NCBI GenBank assembly: GCA_033032175.1 | Contig: CM065318.1 | Coordinates: forward strand, 11,470,001 to 11,534,000 | Length of the DNA stretch: 64,000 nucleotides | Direction of reading: 5' to 3' | Source: Saturnia japonica | Lineage: Eukaryota; Arthropoda; Insecta; Lepidoptera; Saturniidae | Shown here: positions 34,085 through 47,005 of the stretch, piece by piece | Layout: every line of letters starts with the position of its first letter | Numbering within the stretch: position 1 is the stretch's first letter | The notes under the pieces: model-generated | Seen by the model: the letters and a program-made list of their open reading frames with translations, nothing else | Database searches by the model: none | What the model was told of the DNA's origin: nothing | Position numbers and translations under genes: made by a program

Positions 34085-34165
34085 CGCCCGCGCCGGTGTG
34101 TTCGAGCCCCGGTATGTACCAACGAATTCTTCGAAATTTGTGTATTTATTTGAACTTGTAACACT
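34085..34165 (+). repeat. tRNA-derived SINE, 3' part
   Basis: GGTGTGTTCGAGCCCCGGTA carries a B box and is followed by TGTACCAACGAATTCTTCGA and AAATTTGTGTATTTATTTG. The tail matches the reverse copy at 42358-42470. The A-box end is missing. Confidence 0.55.
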
Positions 34166-35384
34166 ACTTTAGAATTTTTTGGCGCATCTTAGTCCGTCAT
34201 GTACCAAGTGGTTTTTGTAGTTTGACCTTATGTTGTGTATAAATATAGCGTATACGTCGCATTTTACATAATAAAGCTTGTTTAAAATGCAAAAGTGAAG
34301 TGGATTGGAAATAATAACATGGAACATGAATTCTGATGCGCAACAAAAACTCCTTACAAAATCCTAACAAGAGAACCACCATATTATCAGAATACTGAAA
34401 TCATCATTCGATAATGGCAGTAATTATATTCAATAAAGAGGACTAGTTGCCAAGTTAGGAAAAATAAGAAGAAAAGAACGAAATACCAACAAAAGAACAA
34501 AAAAAGAAGAGGGTAAAAATATGTTGAGAAAACTGGGACGCCTAAGAATTTTTCTTGTAGTACCATGAAATGTAGGTAAATACAGAGCTGTACTTTTATG
34601 GCCATTACATTTTGGGCATTACGATGAGGTCAAAAATAAAACATTTACAAGGTCCTTGTTCTTAGTAGTTTTAATTATTGTTGTTGGATGGTATATTCAG
34701 CCGTTTCTACGCCCATGGGAATGAACAGTTTTCAAAGTATCGACAAAAAATAACGACTTGTTATTTCGTTTGTCAAGTCGATCAAATACTTACAAGAAAA
34801 ATTGGATTTTTTATAATTGATTTAAGATTAATTTAAATTAACCGTTGTTACTTATTATTATAAGAAAACATTTTCAATAATTGATTATTATTGAATTTAT
34901 AATAATTTACCAAAATTTTTTTACGTTTCTATAAAAATAAATATCTATTAGAAATAATAGATTGTTGAGATAGTCCAAAAAGAAAAGAGACACTAACTTA
35001 AAAGCCCAATTCACGTGGGAACATACTTGTAACATAATTCCTTGTAGTTAAACAATACGGTCACATACGGTCTCTCTCATGTTTACTTAGAATGATTATT
35101 ATTAACCACAGCTATTCGCTAAAACAAGACATCCTACCGGAGACACGACTTGTAACGGAAGTGGCTTCCTTATTATATTCAACGCGATATCTTTTTTCTT
35201 ATTCACCACGATTAAAAGCTCCGACCACACGCAAACCGCTTACTTAAACATCTAAGTTTAGATTTACGGCATCGGATTAAAGATTCGATGTTTCTCCTAG
35301 CTTAGTACTTAAAACATTATGCAATATACAAAATATTTTTAATTATAAGTTCTCACTTTGTAAGCTATTTAATATTCTTTATAG
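34166..35384. other. Gene-free AT-rich stretch
   Basis: No supported coding frame; the 60-72 codon minus frames are AT-rich and featureless. Confidence 0.4.
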
Positions 35385-35525
35385 ATTTAGCGCTTAGCCA
35401 CAATTTCATCGTGTTCCAAAATACGGTAAACATAGCAGGGGGACTGGCTCTCAAGTGTAGCCACCGGAAAACGTGCTTGGCGGCAGATTTCTAACTTGTC
35501 AGTACTTGCTAATTACACTTTAAGA
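35385..35525 (+). repeat. Interspersed repeat family C, copy 3
   Basis: TTTAGCGCTTAGCCACAATT, GGCTCTCAAGTGTAGCCACC and GTGCTTGGCGGCAGATTTCT line up with 22120-22282. Diverged and non-coding. Confidence 0.5.
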
Positions 35526-38077
35526 TAACTAGTTTGTTCTAAGTAAGGTAGGTACACTTTATTTATTTTTACTCTGTCTAATTTAGTCTTCCATTAGAGC
35601 CTGCATTTTTAACTCTTTAGTAGTTATTATTCTATTCTTATGCGTACAAAACTTTTGGCATCAGTTTTGCATTCTATGTTAATTAAAGGGAATGTGGACT
35701 TTGCCGGATGTTAATGTCGTTGCATTACTAACTATAGAGTAGGTAGATACTTATTACGTTACGTAATTATTAGATAAGGACGTGTTTTCACTTCCGACAT
35801 TAAAATTTTATAAAAAAACGATTATATTTATGCAAAACTAGCTGGTACTTCTGATACTTCGTCTTCGGTGTTTATAATATTAACACCACGGTAAGAAAAC
35901 ACATCACTGAACGCGTAGTGCTTATAAAAATCACAGTTTCTTAAAATTTTAATAACTTTTTAAAGAATAAAGATATTGTGATTTTTTTTAGAGAAGGCAC
36001 AAGTATCAGGCACCTCAGGATAGGTCGTTGTGGCGAAATTAGGGGGAGGCCTATATACAGTAATGGTTAGCAGGCCCGGCAGCTGTTGGTCTACCCTTTC
36101 CCGGCTTGACCATAACACCACTTATCGGATCAAACCATAGCTATGAGCCATCGTCTACCATCAACGTCATCCAAATGCGGTGCAACTGTGTTGAGTTTTT
36201 GTTCACACGCCTGTGATGATTTTTGTATTACAACAGATGGCGTGCAAGTTGTTTCATTTTCAAGACAACGGGAACGGGCAAAAGGTAGTAAACCGTAAAT
36301 TTAAGAACGTAACTGAAACAATAATAAAACCCACCATAATACCGAAAATCAATCCATTCACCCATGGAATATAATTTGTTAGCAGAAAATTTTCATCCAG
36401 TCGAAAGTTAAAACTTTACAAGTCGTGGGCATCACCAATTTCCTGTCACAGTAATTTTATCTGACAGTTTTGAACAGGTTACGAACAGCTGATTTATTAC
36501 ATTAACCGATTTTGTAAAGCATGGTTTTTATTAACTTCATTAAAAGTTTGGACCCGTCAAATTAATCTATGTCTAGATAAAATATCTTCAGATACCTTAG
36601 CTTTTGTTTTCAATCTTATTTCTTGATTGAATTATTTGCGTCCGTTTTGAAATTCATCTATTAAGAAAAGTTTCAAAATCTTTATTAATTGTTTGTGAAT
36701 AATAATATTGTTTAAAAAATTTATAAATTTCATTGTTTCTGTAACAAGTTATACCAAGGATTATCCAGAAAAATAATTATTTCATGTTTTAAATAAATTT
36801 TGAATAATGTCAGGTAAACATTAAGCTTACACCAAATAATTAAGAAAATAATAAATAATTTTAATATATTAACATCGAAACTCCATACAAGTCATTAGAT
36901 AATGTTTGTGAATAAAATATCTACATTATTTATTCCCAAACATAATTAGATATACAATATAAATATCCCTAACAGTAAGTACCGAGCTGGCAAACTAAAG
37001 GTATATTTTTCAATAATTTAACAAGCGCGACGACTGGCGCCACTAAGCCAGGAATCTAATTAATAAAGTACCTCGAGGAAGCGCGTTACATTGTCACGAA
37101 GCCCAAAAGATAATTCAAATTTCTAAAGTACCACATATTTATATCATAGTTTATATCGCGTGATAATATAATACAAACGTGAAATCATATTGTTATAGTT
37201 AAATACGCTAATTGATGTAATTTAAAACTCAGAATAGTTGATTTTTTGACGGGATATTTAGCTGCCATGTTGTGGTTTTAATTTTAATTCAATCACTTAC
37301 GTTATTTGACCCTATATTATGTAATTTTGGTGATATACGCGTGATATAGTTTGATTATTATGCATACGTAGGGTTGCTATATATGGCTTAGATTCGCGTA
37401 GGGACGCAAAGAGAAAAAAGTTCGAATATGTATTTATTAACAAATTCTAATGTTTGCATAGTTAGACGTAGCTTGATCTCATTTTGCTAAAGACTTTACT
37501 ATTTTAAGGAATTAATTGAGCCTTGCCTTTTTACATGTTTATATAATTCCGTGCAATTCATATTAATTACTCCACAGTCTTCAGCAACAGGTGATGTCTT
37601 TCATCGGTTCACTGGTTCCATATTAATAATCATAATAATCTTTCCAAAGTGGTGTTGTGACCAGGCATGTCAAAGAAATATCCGTACCTTTTAACATGTC
37701 TCATTTTATTTCAGGATTTATTATTTCATTTAAAAAGTCAAACTACATCGATTTACCTTCCATCTATAGAATTTTCGGCCTACAACTTTGATCCCCAAAT
37801 TTTATTGTTTGCAGTAACGTTGCTCAAATCATTTTCGACCTACAACCGTGGGGTCAAGTAATTTAACGCAAGTTTTTGAAATGCCATGACCGCTCGGAAA
37901 ATTGGGACGTAATAGTGCTTTCTCAGGACAAATGATGTAATGATGCTGACAGCCCCAATATATCGCGACGAATGCTTTAAGCTTTCTTAGTAGGTATTTT
38001 CTAATATGAAAAATGGTTTTTTGTGACATCTTAAAAATGCATATTTCCAGTTTATATTTATGATACACCAGAGTGTA
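35526..38077. other. Gene-free stretch with a small LINE-tail piece
   Basis: A short family-A-like word lies at 35840 (CTAGCTGGTACTTC). At about 36024-36085, GGTCGTTGTGGCGAAATTAG and GGGAGGCCTATATACAG match the end of a LINE ORF I recall as common in Lepidoptera. The rest (36090-38060) is AT-rich with nothing recognised. TGATACACCAGAGTGTATCA at 38061-38080 is an inverted pair bordering the next LINE. Confidence 0.4.
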
Positions 38078-38735
38078 TCATCCATCTCCCATCCCCCATC
38101 TCCCAATCACCCCCTCCTTTAGGGCCCTCCTCATATTCGCTACCTCTGTGGGTGCTGGAGGCTCCCTTCTTTCCCTCCTCGCCGCCGTGTACCTATACAC
38201 GGCAGCGAGCAGCTCCGTCTCCAACTCCCACGGCGGGGAGCCGGCGATCACAAAGGCCGCCCCCACGGACACCGATCTGTACCCGCAGATGGCTCTCAGC
38301 GCCACCACACGCTGCGCTGCACGCCGCACTCGTATATTAGTGGCGCTGAGAGCATCCACCCAGATCGGTGCTCCATAGACGACCATGCTCCGCACGACTC
38401 CCATGAATAAGCGACGGCATCTCGCGCCCGGCCCCCGAAATCGGGAGGAGCCGACCAAGAGCTGCCGCCGCTCCCACCAACCGCGGTTCGAGTCCATTGA
38501 AATGGAACAGTAGGACCTCGGTTTTCTCTACCGCCACCCTGAGGCTCAACAATCCTATACGCCTGACCACGAGGGACTCTCCCTCCGTGGCCAGGCGCAC
38601 GACCTCTCCCCAGTTGGCCTCCTCGGCCACGACTAGGGTGTCATCCGCGTAACAGATTATGCGCACCCCCGAAGGGAGCACTACGCGGAGCACCCAGTCG
38701 TAGCCCATGTTCCACAGGAGCGACCCCAACACCTA
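38078..38735 (-). pseudogene. R1-type LINE reverse transcriptase fragment
   Basis: The minus strand encodes LGSLLWNMGYDWVLR and the catalytic ICYADDTLVVAEEANW (first frame, 38732 to about 38470). After a frameshift it continues with CRRLFMGVVRSMVVYGAPIW, RRAAQRVVALRAICGYRSVS and SPPWELETELLA to a stop at 38078. The wording is that of R1-clade non-LTR retrotransposons. The piece is truncated at both ends and much GC-richer than its surroundings, which suggests a rather recent arrival or unusual codon use. Confidence 0.82.
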
Positions 38736-39280
38736 TGTCTAGGATCCTGTAGTAATGCAACGATCAACGACGTAACTTAATTGCATTTAATGAAAGTAAA
38801 TTAAAAGAAAAACTCAACGTTTTATAATAATTAAAGTAAAGTGACATCTATCGTCTCTATACATAATAGCATTTGAAAGTAATACATAAGCGTAATAACA
38901 TTTAGTACATCATTAATAAAATTATGTTTCAAGTACTTCAATATTAACGTAATATACTTCATTGCCAGTAGATGTCGCAGAAAGTCTTTAGGTAAAATTA
39001 AAAATAATGATAAAATTGTAGTTTCTCTACATATATTATTAATAATTTAGTTTCAGTGAGTTAAAATATTATCAACATATTTTAGGTACAATTAATTTAC
39101 CGTAATTTTTCATTTTTGAGATATTATTTAAAACCATAATCTGTGTAATTTTAGTAAACTAAACTTAGTCTATGGTGTATCAAAATGGCCGACTACAGTG
39201 ATGTCCGATTGCAGTTTTATATTCTTTGTTTACGCTAAAAAAACATTTTTCTTTTTGTTTTTCTGACTGTTATGTGACAG
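38736..39280. other. Region just upstream of the Src42A exon
   Basis: AT-rich. Possible promoter, first exon or intron of Src42A, but no TATA box, initiator or repeat could be tied to it with confidence. Confidence 0.3.
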
Positions 39281-39386
39281 GATAAGATGTTAATATATGT
39301 TAACATATTGGACAACAATTTACATGTATACAAGTGTGTGATTTGACGAAAAACTAGTGATACCAGTCTCACCTTGTAAAGAGAAA
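39281..39386 (+). other. Probable 5' leader of the Src42A coding exon, with a short upstream ORF
   Basis: A pyrimidine-rich tract (about 39245-39268) followed by GTGACAG ending at 39280 looks like a 3' splice acceptor, so the coding exon may begin at 39281 with a non-coding exon further upstream. If so, the leader holds an upstream ATG at 39287 opening a 19-codon ORF that stops at 39344-39346, before the main ATG. This is inferred from signal shape only; transcription could equally start inside this stretch. Confidence 0.35.
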
Positions 39387-39751
39387 ATGGGGAACTGTTT
39401 TAGTAGCACTGGAGAAAAGGATTCTAAAAACAAAAATGAGCGGACTAATTCACATGAAGAAGACCCGAGACAATTTCAAACTCCTGTACCAACGCCTCCA
39501 CCGGATCCAATAAGATCAACGGTTAATCAGGGCACAGATACGAACGAAATACCTCCCACCCGAATATTCGTAGCTTTATATGATTACGATGCTAGGACCG
39601 ATGAGGACCTTAGTTTTAGAAAAGGGGAGCATTTAGAAATTCTTAATGATACTCAAGGTGACTGGTGGCTCGCAAGAAGCAAGAAGACCAAACAAGAAGG
39701 ATACATTCCATCTAACTATGTGGCGCGCCTGCAATCCATAGAAGCCGAACC
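39387..39751 (+). CDS. Src42A: Src42A-type non-receptor tyrosine kinase, first coding exon (acylation signal + SH3 domain)
   Basis: Src42A is a membrane-anchored Src-family kinase that signals from receptors and adhesion sites to the cytoskeleton. The exon encodes 121 codons plus two bases. It starts MGNC: Gly2 fits N-myristoylation and Cys4 palmitoylation. A polar, proline-containing unique region (residues 5-58) follows, then an SH3 domain (about 59-116) with [29 protein letters not shown] and YIPSNYVA, which I recall as almost identical to Drosophila Src42A and clearly unlike Src64B. The exon ends in QSIEAEP; the Pro codon is split (phase 2) by the donor GTGAGT at 39752. The ATG was chosen because it gives MGNC, has AAAATGG context, and an in-frame TGA lies at 39339. 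SH2 and kinase exons are not in the window, so the gene is partial here. Family and orthology are very likely; the exact transcript structure is unknown. Confidence 0.95.
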
Positions 39752-40530
39752 GTGAGTAATCAATGTTTTTATGCAATAATTTCGATAGTGAACGGTTCCT
39801 TTGCGCGATTTCTTTTCCTTTACTTGAAATCAAGTAGTTGCACGGGCTCATTATTGGTGTTTTTACGCCATTAATTCATAAAATATTTAGTTAATTGACA
39901 TTGTTTCAATAACTCAGTACTTGTAACCTAATAAACAACTTTCAAAATTTTACTGATTGCAACTCGTTCCATTGCCCTTGGCTTGTATAAGTAATCACTA
40001 TACTTAGTAAAATAATTATATACCCTACAAAGTGAATCTTAGGTAATTCATAGCTCAAATTGTCATAGAATGCAAAAAGAAAAATGTAGCTTTAAAGTTA
40101 CATTTGGAATATTTCAGTAAATATTATAGATTAACCTATATTTTATGGTTATCTGTAATAAATATTGATTCTTAAAAGTTCCTATGTATGCACAAAATGT
40201 ATCATCCAAACTTGAATTCACATTACTATAAATTACATTCATTAATATCACACTTTAATACACACTATCTATTTCCTGTCCATTTGAAACAAAGTGTCAC
40301 ATTGAAAATTTAAATACAATAATATTTTTGTAGTGAACTAGGACTGGACTCATTTTACTGAAAATAAATTTCTGATTCAATTTGTTTTACACCTAACTGG
40401 CAACTACAGATCCATTATCAAATCTTTTAAATCAAGTATTGTGTTTTCTACACACATTGACCATTAAACAAAAATGAATAATAATAATATATAGCTTGGA
40501 AGCATTAATTATAATTACTTTTATTTTATA

Positions 40531-40969
40531 CTAGCTGTGCCCGTGGCTTCGCTCACATGGACTACAGAATGCTCATGTAAATGTTGCTCCACTGCTCCCA
40601 GCTATTTTAAAGACAAAAATGCTTATTGTGGGTGTTCCTTAGAAGATAGACCTATACTCTCCCTGACTTTTTTGTAGGTCTTTTCAATGCCTACAATTAT
40701 GTACTACATTAATTTTCTATATCTCTTATGGTTTACTCAGCATAAGCCATTTGAGCATGCGAATTGATTCACCATGACCAGTTTTTTTTTCTTTGTGTGG
40801 AACACTAATTCTTTTTCTAAAATAAAAGTAGCCTAAGTTACTCCCTATAACATCAGATATCTATCAGTGAAAGTCCTGTCAAAATCATTTCAATCATTTC
40901 ATATGCATTTAGTAAAAAGCAATTATTGTGACATTACAAACAGACACTTCAATTTTATTAATTGTATAC
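40531..40969 (+). repeat. Interspersed repeat family A, copy 2
   Basis: It starts CTAGCTGTGCCCGTGGCTTC, includes CAGCTATTTTAAAGACAAAA, CATAAGCCATTTGAGC, CTATCAGTGAAAGTCC, and ends CAGACACTTCAATTTTATTA. It is the best forward copy together with 47856-48361. The sense of transcription, if any, is unknown. Confidence 0.75.
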
Positions 40970-41074
40970 ATTGTTGTCAGATAGCTAGTTTTTGTAATAT
41001 TATTCCACCAAAAACTGTTTTCTCAAATTTTAGAGTATGTAACATTTGTTATACTCACATAGAGTTAGTATATA

Positions 41075-41181
41075 TATATCTTTTTATAATTTAACTGTAA
41101 TTCAGAGGGTATTTACCATAAAGTATACATATCTTTTTATAATTTAACTGTGATTCAGAGGGTATTTACCATAAGTATCAC
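41075..41181 (+). repeat. Short tandem duplication, unit 53 bp
   Basis: CTTTTTATAATTTAACTGTA at 41080 recurs at 41133 with one change, and both units continue ATTCAGAGGGTATTTACCAT. About two units. A looser repeat of about 40 bp (ATAGATGTC... words) lies at 41433-41510. GTAATACTCGCGTATTAC at 41301-41318 is a hairpin. Confidence 0.7.
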
Positions 41182-41994
41182 ACTTGATAGGTGGTGTGGG
41201 CAATCACAGTTTAGTTAAAAATAATACTCTAAGGATGCAATGGACTGAAGGTTGAAGGTTGTCTACCAGCAACACAGGACTCATCTTTCGGGGAGACCTT
41301 TGTAATACTCGCGTATTACAACCTCCACATGAAAAGGTAGGATCCTCTGACCATACGGGTGTTATGGGTTGTTGTCGGGTTCTTGTATATATACTCAATT
41401 GTTTGGTTTATTTTATAATAATCGTGTTGTAGGATGTGTCGTATGTGGCGAGATAGATGTCTCTATGTAGGATTTGTCAGTTATGGCGAGGATAGATGTC
41501 GTTATACATATGTCGCTAAAAACCTGTGTTCAATAGTAGATAACTGGTTCTGTATTGAAAACAAAATATCCATATCAAAACAACCACATGCTTCTTACTT
41601 TATTTAGATTAATTATCTACTTTATTTGATTAATCATCTGTGTGACTTGAGATTGATTGTGATTAAGAGAATATGATTCATTATAAATGTTAATAAAATC
41701 TTACTATAATTATGCATCTTTCTTAAAAGTAAACTACTAGACAAGAATCGACTTCTTGCAAGTGTTGTTTGCCAATGATAATATTTTCTCATAATAAGTA
41801 ATAGTACCATTTTATTTTTTATTTTAACTGGAGTAATTAAGTTTACTCTACTCCCAAAAATAAATTAAGTGCCATATATGTCAATTTTTACATACATTTT
41901 GTGACCTTGAAAGCAGAAATATTAAATTACATCCATATACTTTATATTCTATAGTTTTTCTTTTAGATTATATTTATTTTACATTTTTAAACTT

Positions 41995-42140
41995 AATAGC
42001 AGTAACACTAGCCTCAAGCCTGTAAACATCCCACTACTGGGTGAAGTCCTCTTTCTAAGAGTAGGTACTGACTAATTTACCACACTCCCACAGCAACCTT
42101 TCAAACTCTTGGAAATCCAAAGTTCTATATTTTTCCACTA
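41995..42140 (+). repeat. LINE/SINE tail of lepidopteran type
   Basis: CTGTAAACATCCCACTACTG and GGTGAAGTCCTCTTTCTAAG match a tail I recall as widespread in Lepidoptera ('GTAAATGTCCCACTGCTGGG'). Diverged. Confidence 0.45.
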
Positions 42141-42357
42141 AGTACATCTAATACTTTTGTGGTTTCGTTTTACCCTAATGGTTTCTTAGAAAAGGCTCTA
42201 ATAGAATTGTATGAGATTTTGTATTTACTAACCTAGATAGCTGTTTTTTTTTTTAATCAACAGTTCTATATTTTTCCCACATACAGCAACAAGCATTCAA
42301 GTTTCCTTATGATGTTTGCCTTTGCGGTCAGCCAATAGTGTTACCATTTGGAATTAG

Positions 42358-42470
42358 AAAATATACACAAATTCAGAAAATTTTGTTGGTACATGCCAGA
42401 GTTCGAACCTGTTGACATTGAATCATTATTCCTCCAGTCTAAACCACTCGACCACCATGACAACCAGTAT
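42358..42470 (-). repeat. tRNA-derived SINE (reverse), nearly complete
   Basis: Reverse-complemented: GTGGTCGAGTGGTTTAGACT (A-box region), CAACAGGTTCGAACTCTGGC (B box), then ATGTACCAACAAAATTTTCT and a GTGTATATTTTC tail. The 3' half equals the piece at 34085-34165, so this is one SINE family. Confidence 0.65.
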
Positions 42471-43238
42471 AGCATAGTCGCTCAGATATTCATGTTAATA
42501 TGAGAAACTTTCTGGTTAGGTCTGGTCCAAATCTGGTTTCTCCACTGATGGAGTTTTTTCACTATCTTAGTAAATACAAAACTCATGGGTATACCAAAGC
42601 TTGAACTTGTGTATATCAAAGTGATATTCAAGTGGTCTTAACTATGTATTTGGCCACTACAGGTTTATTATTGGTAGGGGTTGTTTAAATACCTGCATAT
42701 ATTTTAGTATCATGCAATCACATATCTACGCAAATACAATTATTTAACTTTTAAGAACTACAGAGATTGCTTAAATCTATTTATAATATCATATTGAGGT
42801 GGCATGTCTATTCACTAAACAGTATGTGAAGTGAAAGCCTTACTTGGAATGCTTAGTCCTCACATGAATGTCAGCATATACCACTCAATATATACTGTGA
42901 ATATTACACAAGTTTGTTATTGTTTTATCAACTGTATAATGTTACTTGATTTCTCAGAAAGATAATGAAATTAGTAATTTAATTGCCTTTTCAATTATTA
43001 ATGGAATAATGTTAAGCAAAATTCTATTACCATTGTCATACTGCTTGTCACAAATCACATATTTTCTGTGTTACTTTCACATTTTAACACACATTCATCA
43101 AAATGGCCTTCTAAATATAATTTCTGAGAATTCAGATAAAAGACATGGTTGTGATCAATCTATGCCATTATTGTGTTAAAAAAAAAAACCTAACATTATG
43201 TTGTTTGTTTTTAAACTATATTATTCTTATCATATTAC

Positions 43239-43375
43239 TAGCGGTGCCCTCGGCTCCGCACGCAATAAAAACAGAATTAATATGTATGACGATGTTGAGA
43301 TATTTTTTAGGTAAGGATTTGGTTCTTATCTAATATACTATACTTGTATAGATACTAGTACAAAGAGTAAAACAA
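43239..43375 (+). repeat. Dispersed repeat piece (family F head)
   Basis: CTAGCGGTGCCCTCGGCTCC is a repeat head; the body is short and diverged. Related tails with 'AGTRGTTTTTTCGYGATGCG' lie at 45230-45365 and 56390-56490. Non-coding. Confidence 0.4.
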
Positions 43376-45159
43376 AAAAAAATGATGAAGATGTTTATTT
43401 ATATAGATTTTGAGAAGTTGTATAATTTTTAGTGATTATGTATTTACATAATATAGTATATAGACTATAATTTAGGACATTTGAACATTCACATATGCAG
43501 CAATGAATTTTCAATCTTCTTGGTTTTCGAAGATAATAAGTCATAATAATAATAAATTGATTGTGTGGTTTTATGAAACCACGGTAAAAGTGAAACTTTT
43601 TTTCACATTATAGACATATAACTAAAAATTCACAAATGAGTAATAGTCTATACACTACACGGTCAGTTGCTGCGAACTATAGGCGCCGCCATCCCTACTC
43701 CGCGTCCGACCGTCACGCGACATGCAACACACAGACCAAAATTTTTGAGACGATCTAATAAAAGTTTCACTTTAAAAAACCCTATTGTTTGTGACTTGCG
43801 ATATGTAATAGGTAGTTTTTTGTTGTATATAAACGTAAGTATTTGCATGTATAAGATTAAAGTGATAAGAACCTAAGATTGCTTTGAACCTGTACTGTGA
43901 AGGGTTTGTCTGCGGAAACACATCTGCCGCCTATTTCTATCGGAAAGCAACAGTGTTCATTCTGCTGTGTCTTGATATAAAATATGTGGTTGGCAACATA
44001 CTGGAGCACAAAACATTCCTGCAGACTAACATAACCTTTTATTGACTGAACTCATTAAGGACTTTTTTTGGGTTTGTTTATAAATAAGTAGACTACAGTG
44101 ACACACTGTTCTCTAACTAAAGTGCACGCATGTTTGCTACGTAATTAACATCACACAAAAATAAAAAATATGTTCTGATTTCTGACCTTGTACTTATTAT
44201 ATTTCAAGTAAAATTTTTACGACTTCCAAGTTGGATAGACTGCTCAGGCAAATTGTGGCCTGCTTTAGTGTTTTTACGTAAACTTACATATTTATTGTAT
44301 TATCATTTTAATTTATTGCACTGCTCTTACAGTTTTCACTTTCATCCAATGAGCCAGACAAAACAAAACGTTTGTAATCATAAAAAAGGTATTTAAAAAA
44401 AGCAATTACAGTACATAATAACTTCGCTTTGAATTTTCTTAATAAAGTCGGACCAAGCGGGGCGTAACCATGCCGATGTGGTTTAATAAAAGGCACTTTA
44501 TTTCCTGGTTCGTCCTGTTCCGTTCATAAATCGCATTCTTTTGAAGGAGTATCAGCCGATCGTCTTCGCTCACTCTACCGCCTTTAGTACTAATTTGAAT
44601 TTCCAAATTATTGATTATGACATATAGATTTATGAGCTGAATATAAATTTTGTAACTTTATCGATTAATAATAAACTTGAGCTCGATATTACTGGAAGAG
44701 ATACGGGTGTGTTCCTAGACGAAGATGCGGTGTTACCGCGGCGCATTCACAGTCACGCAGCACTAGCACTGGCAGCGCCTCGTTTATATTAGAACGCTAT
44801 TACAATAATAATTACAAACGTTTACAACGCTTCTGACTATTGCGTAACCAGCGCACAGACCCACAGACGCCGTTGTAGTAGAAAATTTCCAATCGAAAGC
44901 CACTACTACTCACGGACGAGGCTTTTGTGGCAGATCACGTAAATTACAAAATGTCCTGTTATGATTAACCTCTTCATTTTGAAATATGTTCACATAGTTT
45001 CCTTTTACAGGTCGTTTGTAATTACTTATTTAATTATGTATGAGGTACTAGAAGCATGATGTTCATAAGCATTCCATTTCCAGTGCCTTTTCAATTATAT
45101 TAATATAATATCTACATGTTACATACGTCTACACTTTTGTGAGGATGTATAGTTTTATT

Positions 45160-45365
45160 TTATTACTGTAGAATTCATTCCCTGGTACTACTTATCCGAT
45201 TCTAAATAATATTTCTATTGGATGAAGATAACAGTATATTTTTTTAGGTAAGGACCAAATATCTAGGGAATAAAATAAAATAAAATTGATTAAAACTCAT
45301 CCAGTAGTTTTTTCGCGATGCGCGCACAGCGGCAAATCTCTATCATTATATTTACAAAGATTAAT
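45160..45365 (+). repeat. Family F repeat piece
   Basis: GGTAAGGACCAAATATC, AAAACTCATCCAGTAGTTTT and TTCGCGATGCGCGCACAGCG are shared with 56390-56490. The 3' ends of both copies coincide. Confidence 0.5.
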
Positions 45366-45855
45366 TTTACAGTTTACATTTTGATTCAAAATACGTTTAA
45401 GAATACATTATAGAGGTAATCACAGTTGATATTTAAAATGTATAATCAGTTTATAAACGTTCGTTAACGTTATAGTATAGTTATTATTAGTCGGTTAGTA
45501 TGTGTTAGATTCCACGTTGATTTTTTGTCCAAACGACTGGCGTTATTGCCTTGTTAGGCGCTAATAAATTTGCATCGGAGTATTACACAAATCACATATC
45601 TGTTATATAATCGAGAAATGTTTGCCGTTATGAATTTTAAACACGTGCCTGATGGATACAAATTTTAAACAATTTGTAATGTTACTGACAGGCAAGTAAT
45701 CAAAATGTTATCGAATGCCGTTACATTTTTATTATGAATTTAGTTTTCTCATTGCACTTGGGATCGTTCATCTTACTTTTTTAGAAGTTAATAATATTAC
45801 AATGGAATATTAAGTTTTTTATATTAGCTCGGCGATTCGTTGGCGGTTGCTGGTG

Positions 45856-46065
45856 TCATATCGGCCTGCATAAATATCTCTTCACGGTACGCTTGAAGGC
45901 CTCGATGTCATGAGAAGGAAGAAACACATTGGCCGGGAGATGGTACCATAGTTTCACGGTACGGCTTAGGGAACTTATGGAGGTTACCGTAAACTGTGAC
46001 TCCGAAGCACAGCGTGTGTGGTTCTTTCTGTTTTGGAAAGGAAAGTAGGGAATTAGATTGAACAA
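45856..46065 (-). pseudogene. LINE reverse transcriptase C-terminal fragment
   Basis: The minus frame encodes FNLIPYFPFQNRKNHTRCAS, SLSRTVKLWYHLPANVF and FKRTVKRYLCRPI then a stop. 'RTVKLWNxLP..VFP' is the usual last segment of CR1/Jockey-type LINE ORF2. Nothing upstream is kept. Confidence 0.65.
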
Positions 46066-47005
46066 CTCTTCAGAAGACGCTCAGCGAGGCTATGTTCCTG
46101 CGCTACGGAACGATTCGATTTATGTAAACGTCTAGTTTTCGGTTTTCTTTCAACAATTCGGTAAGTAATTCTTAATTAGCAATTGTAGGCACTGTGTCGC
46201 GTATGAGTTGTAATAATATTTGCAATTTTAAAAATGCATCTAGGTTATAGAACGCTTAAAACTAGGTACATGAATAATGTGGTAATTTGAACTGATAATT
46301 TAACGTTTGTTCCAGTATTAGACTTTTTTATTTCAGGTATTTATTACTTCCCGCGCCGCGATTATCTTATTATTACTATTCAAGTTATTTTATTTTAAAT
46401 ATAAAATCAATCTTATTTATATAACTCGTTTTGAATGTTGTAATAGTATATTTTCCTTGTTTCCGGTTGAAACCTACATTTTCTTTGGTATGTTGACAGG
46501 CCCATTATAGAATTGTATGTTTTAATATATATTATATTACATATAATATAATGTACGATTATTTCTACCAGTAGTTTACGTTAAATATGTATTTCGATAA
46601 TGGCAAAAGTATACAACATTAAACTATTCAAACCTAAGGTCATGTTGCTTAAACAAGCGCATTTATGTACTAAAAATAGACAGTTGTGCGAAATTATATA
46701 AGAGCAATTATTTAAATATTGTATTATTTATCTCATATGATGTATTTTTGAAATTAACTTTCCAATCAAGTATTTTCAAATATGAATCAAAACTTTATTG
46801 AAATGAGTAGGTACAAGCAAAAAAGGACACAAAGTAAAAATAACGCTTGAAGAAAATGTTATGTTACAAAAATGTAATTAATATTATGAGTTAAATCCGG
46901 ACATACAGACATTATTTTAAATTTCTTATTCGTAATAAGTGTCCTTTATAATAAATAGATGTCTATCACGAAACCTGAAAAAAAATCATGTGTAGTATAT
47001 TGACA

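Noticed and set aside
38073..38378. 101-codon plus-strand frame over the R1-like fragment
   Set aside because: Antisense shadow of the GC-rich reverse-transcriptase sequence.
41301..41318. GTAATACTCGCGTATTAC as a regulatory palindrome
   Set aside because: A short hairpin in repeat-like DNA with no linked gene.
41204..41398. 64-codon minus frame with CGGCNTRV
   Set aside because: Contains a hairpin (GTAATAC...GTATTAC) and a repeat-like neighbourhood; no domain and no conservation visible.
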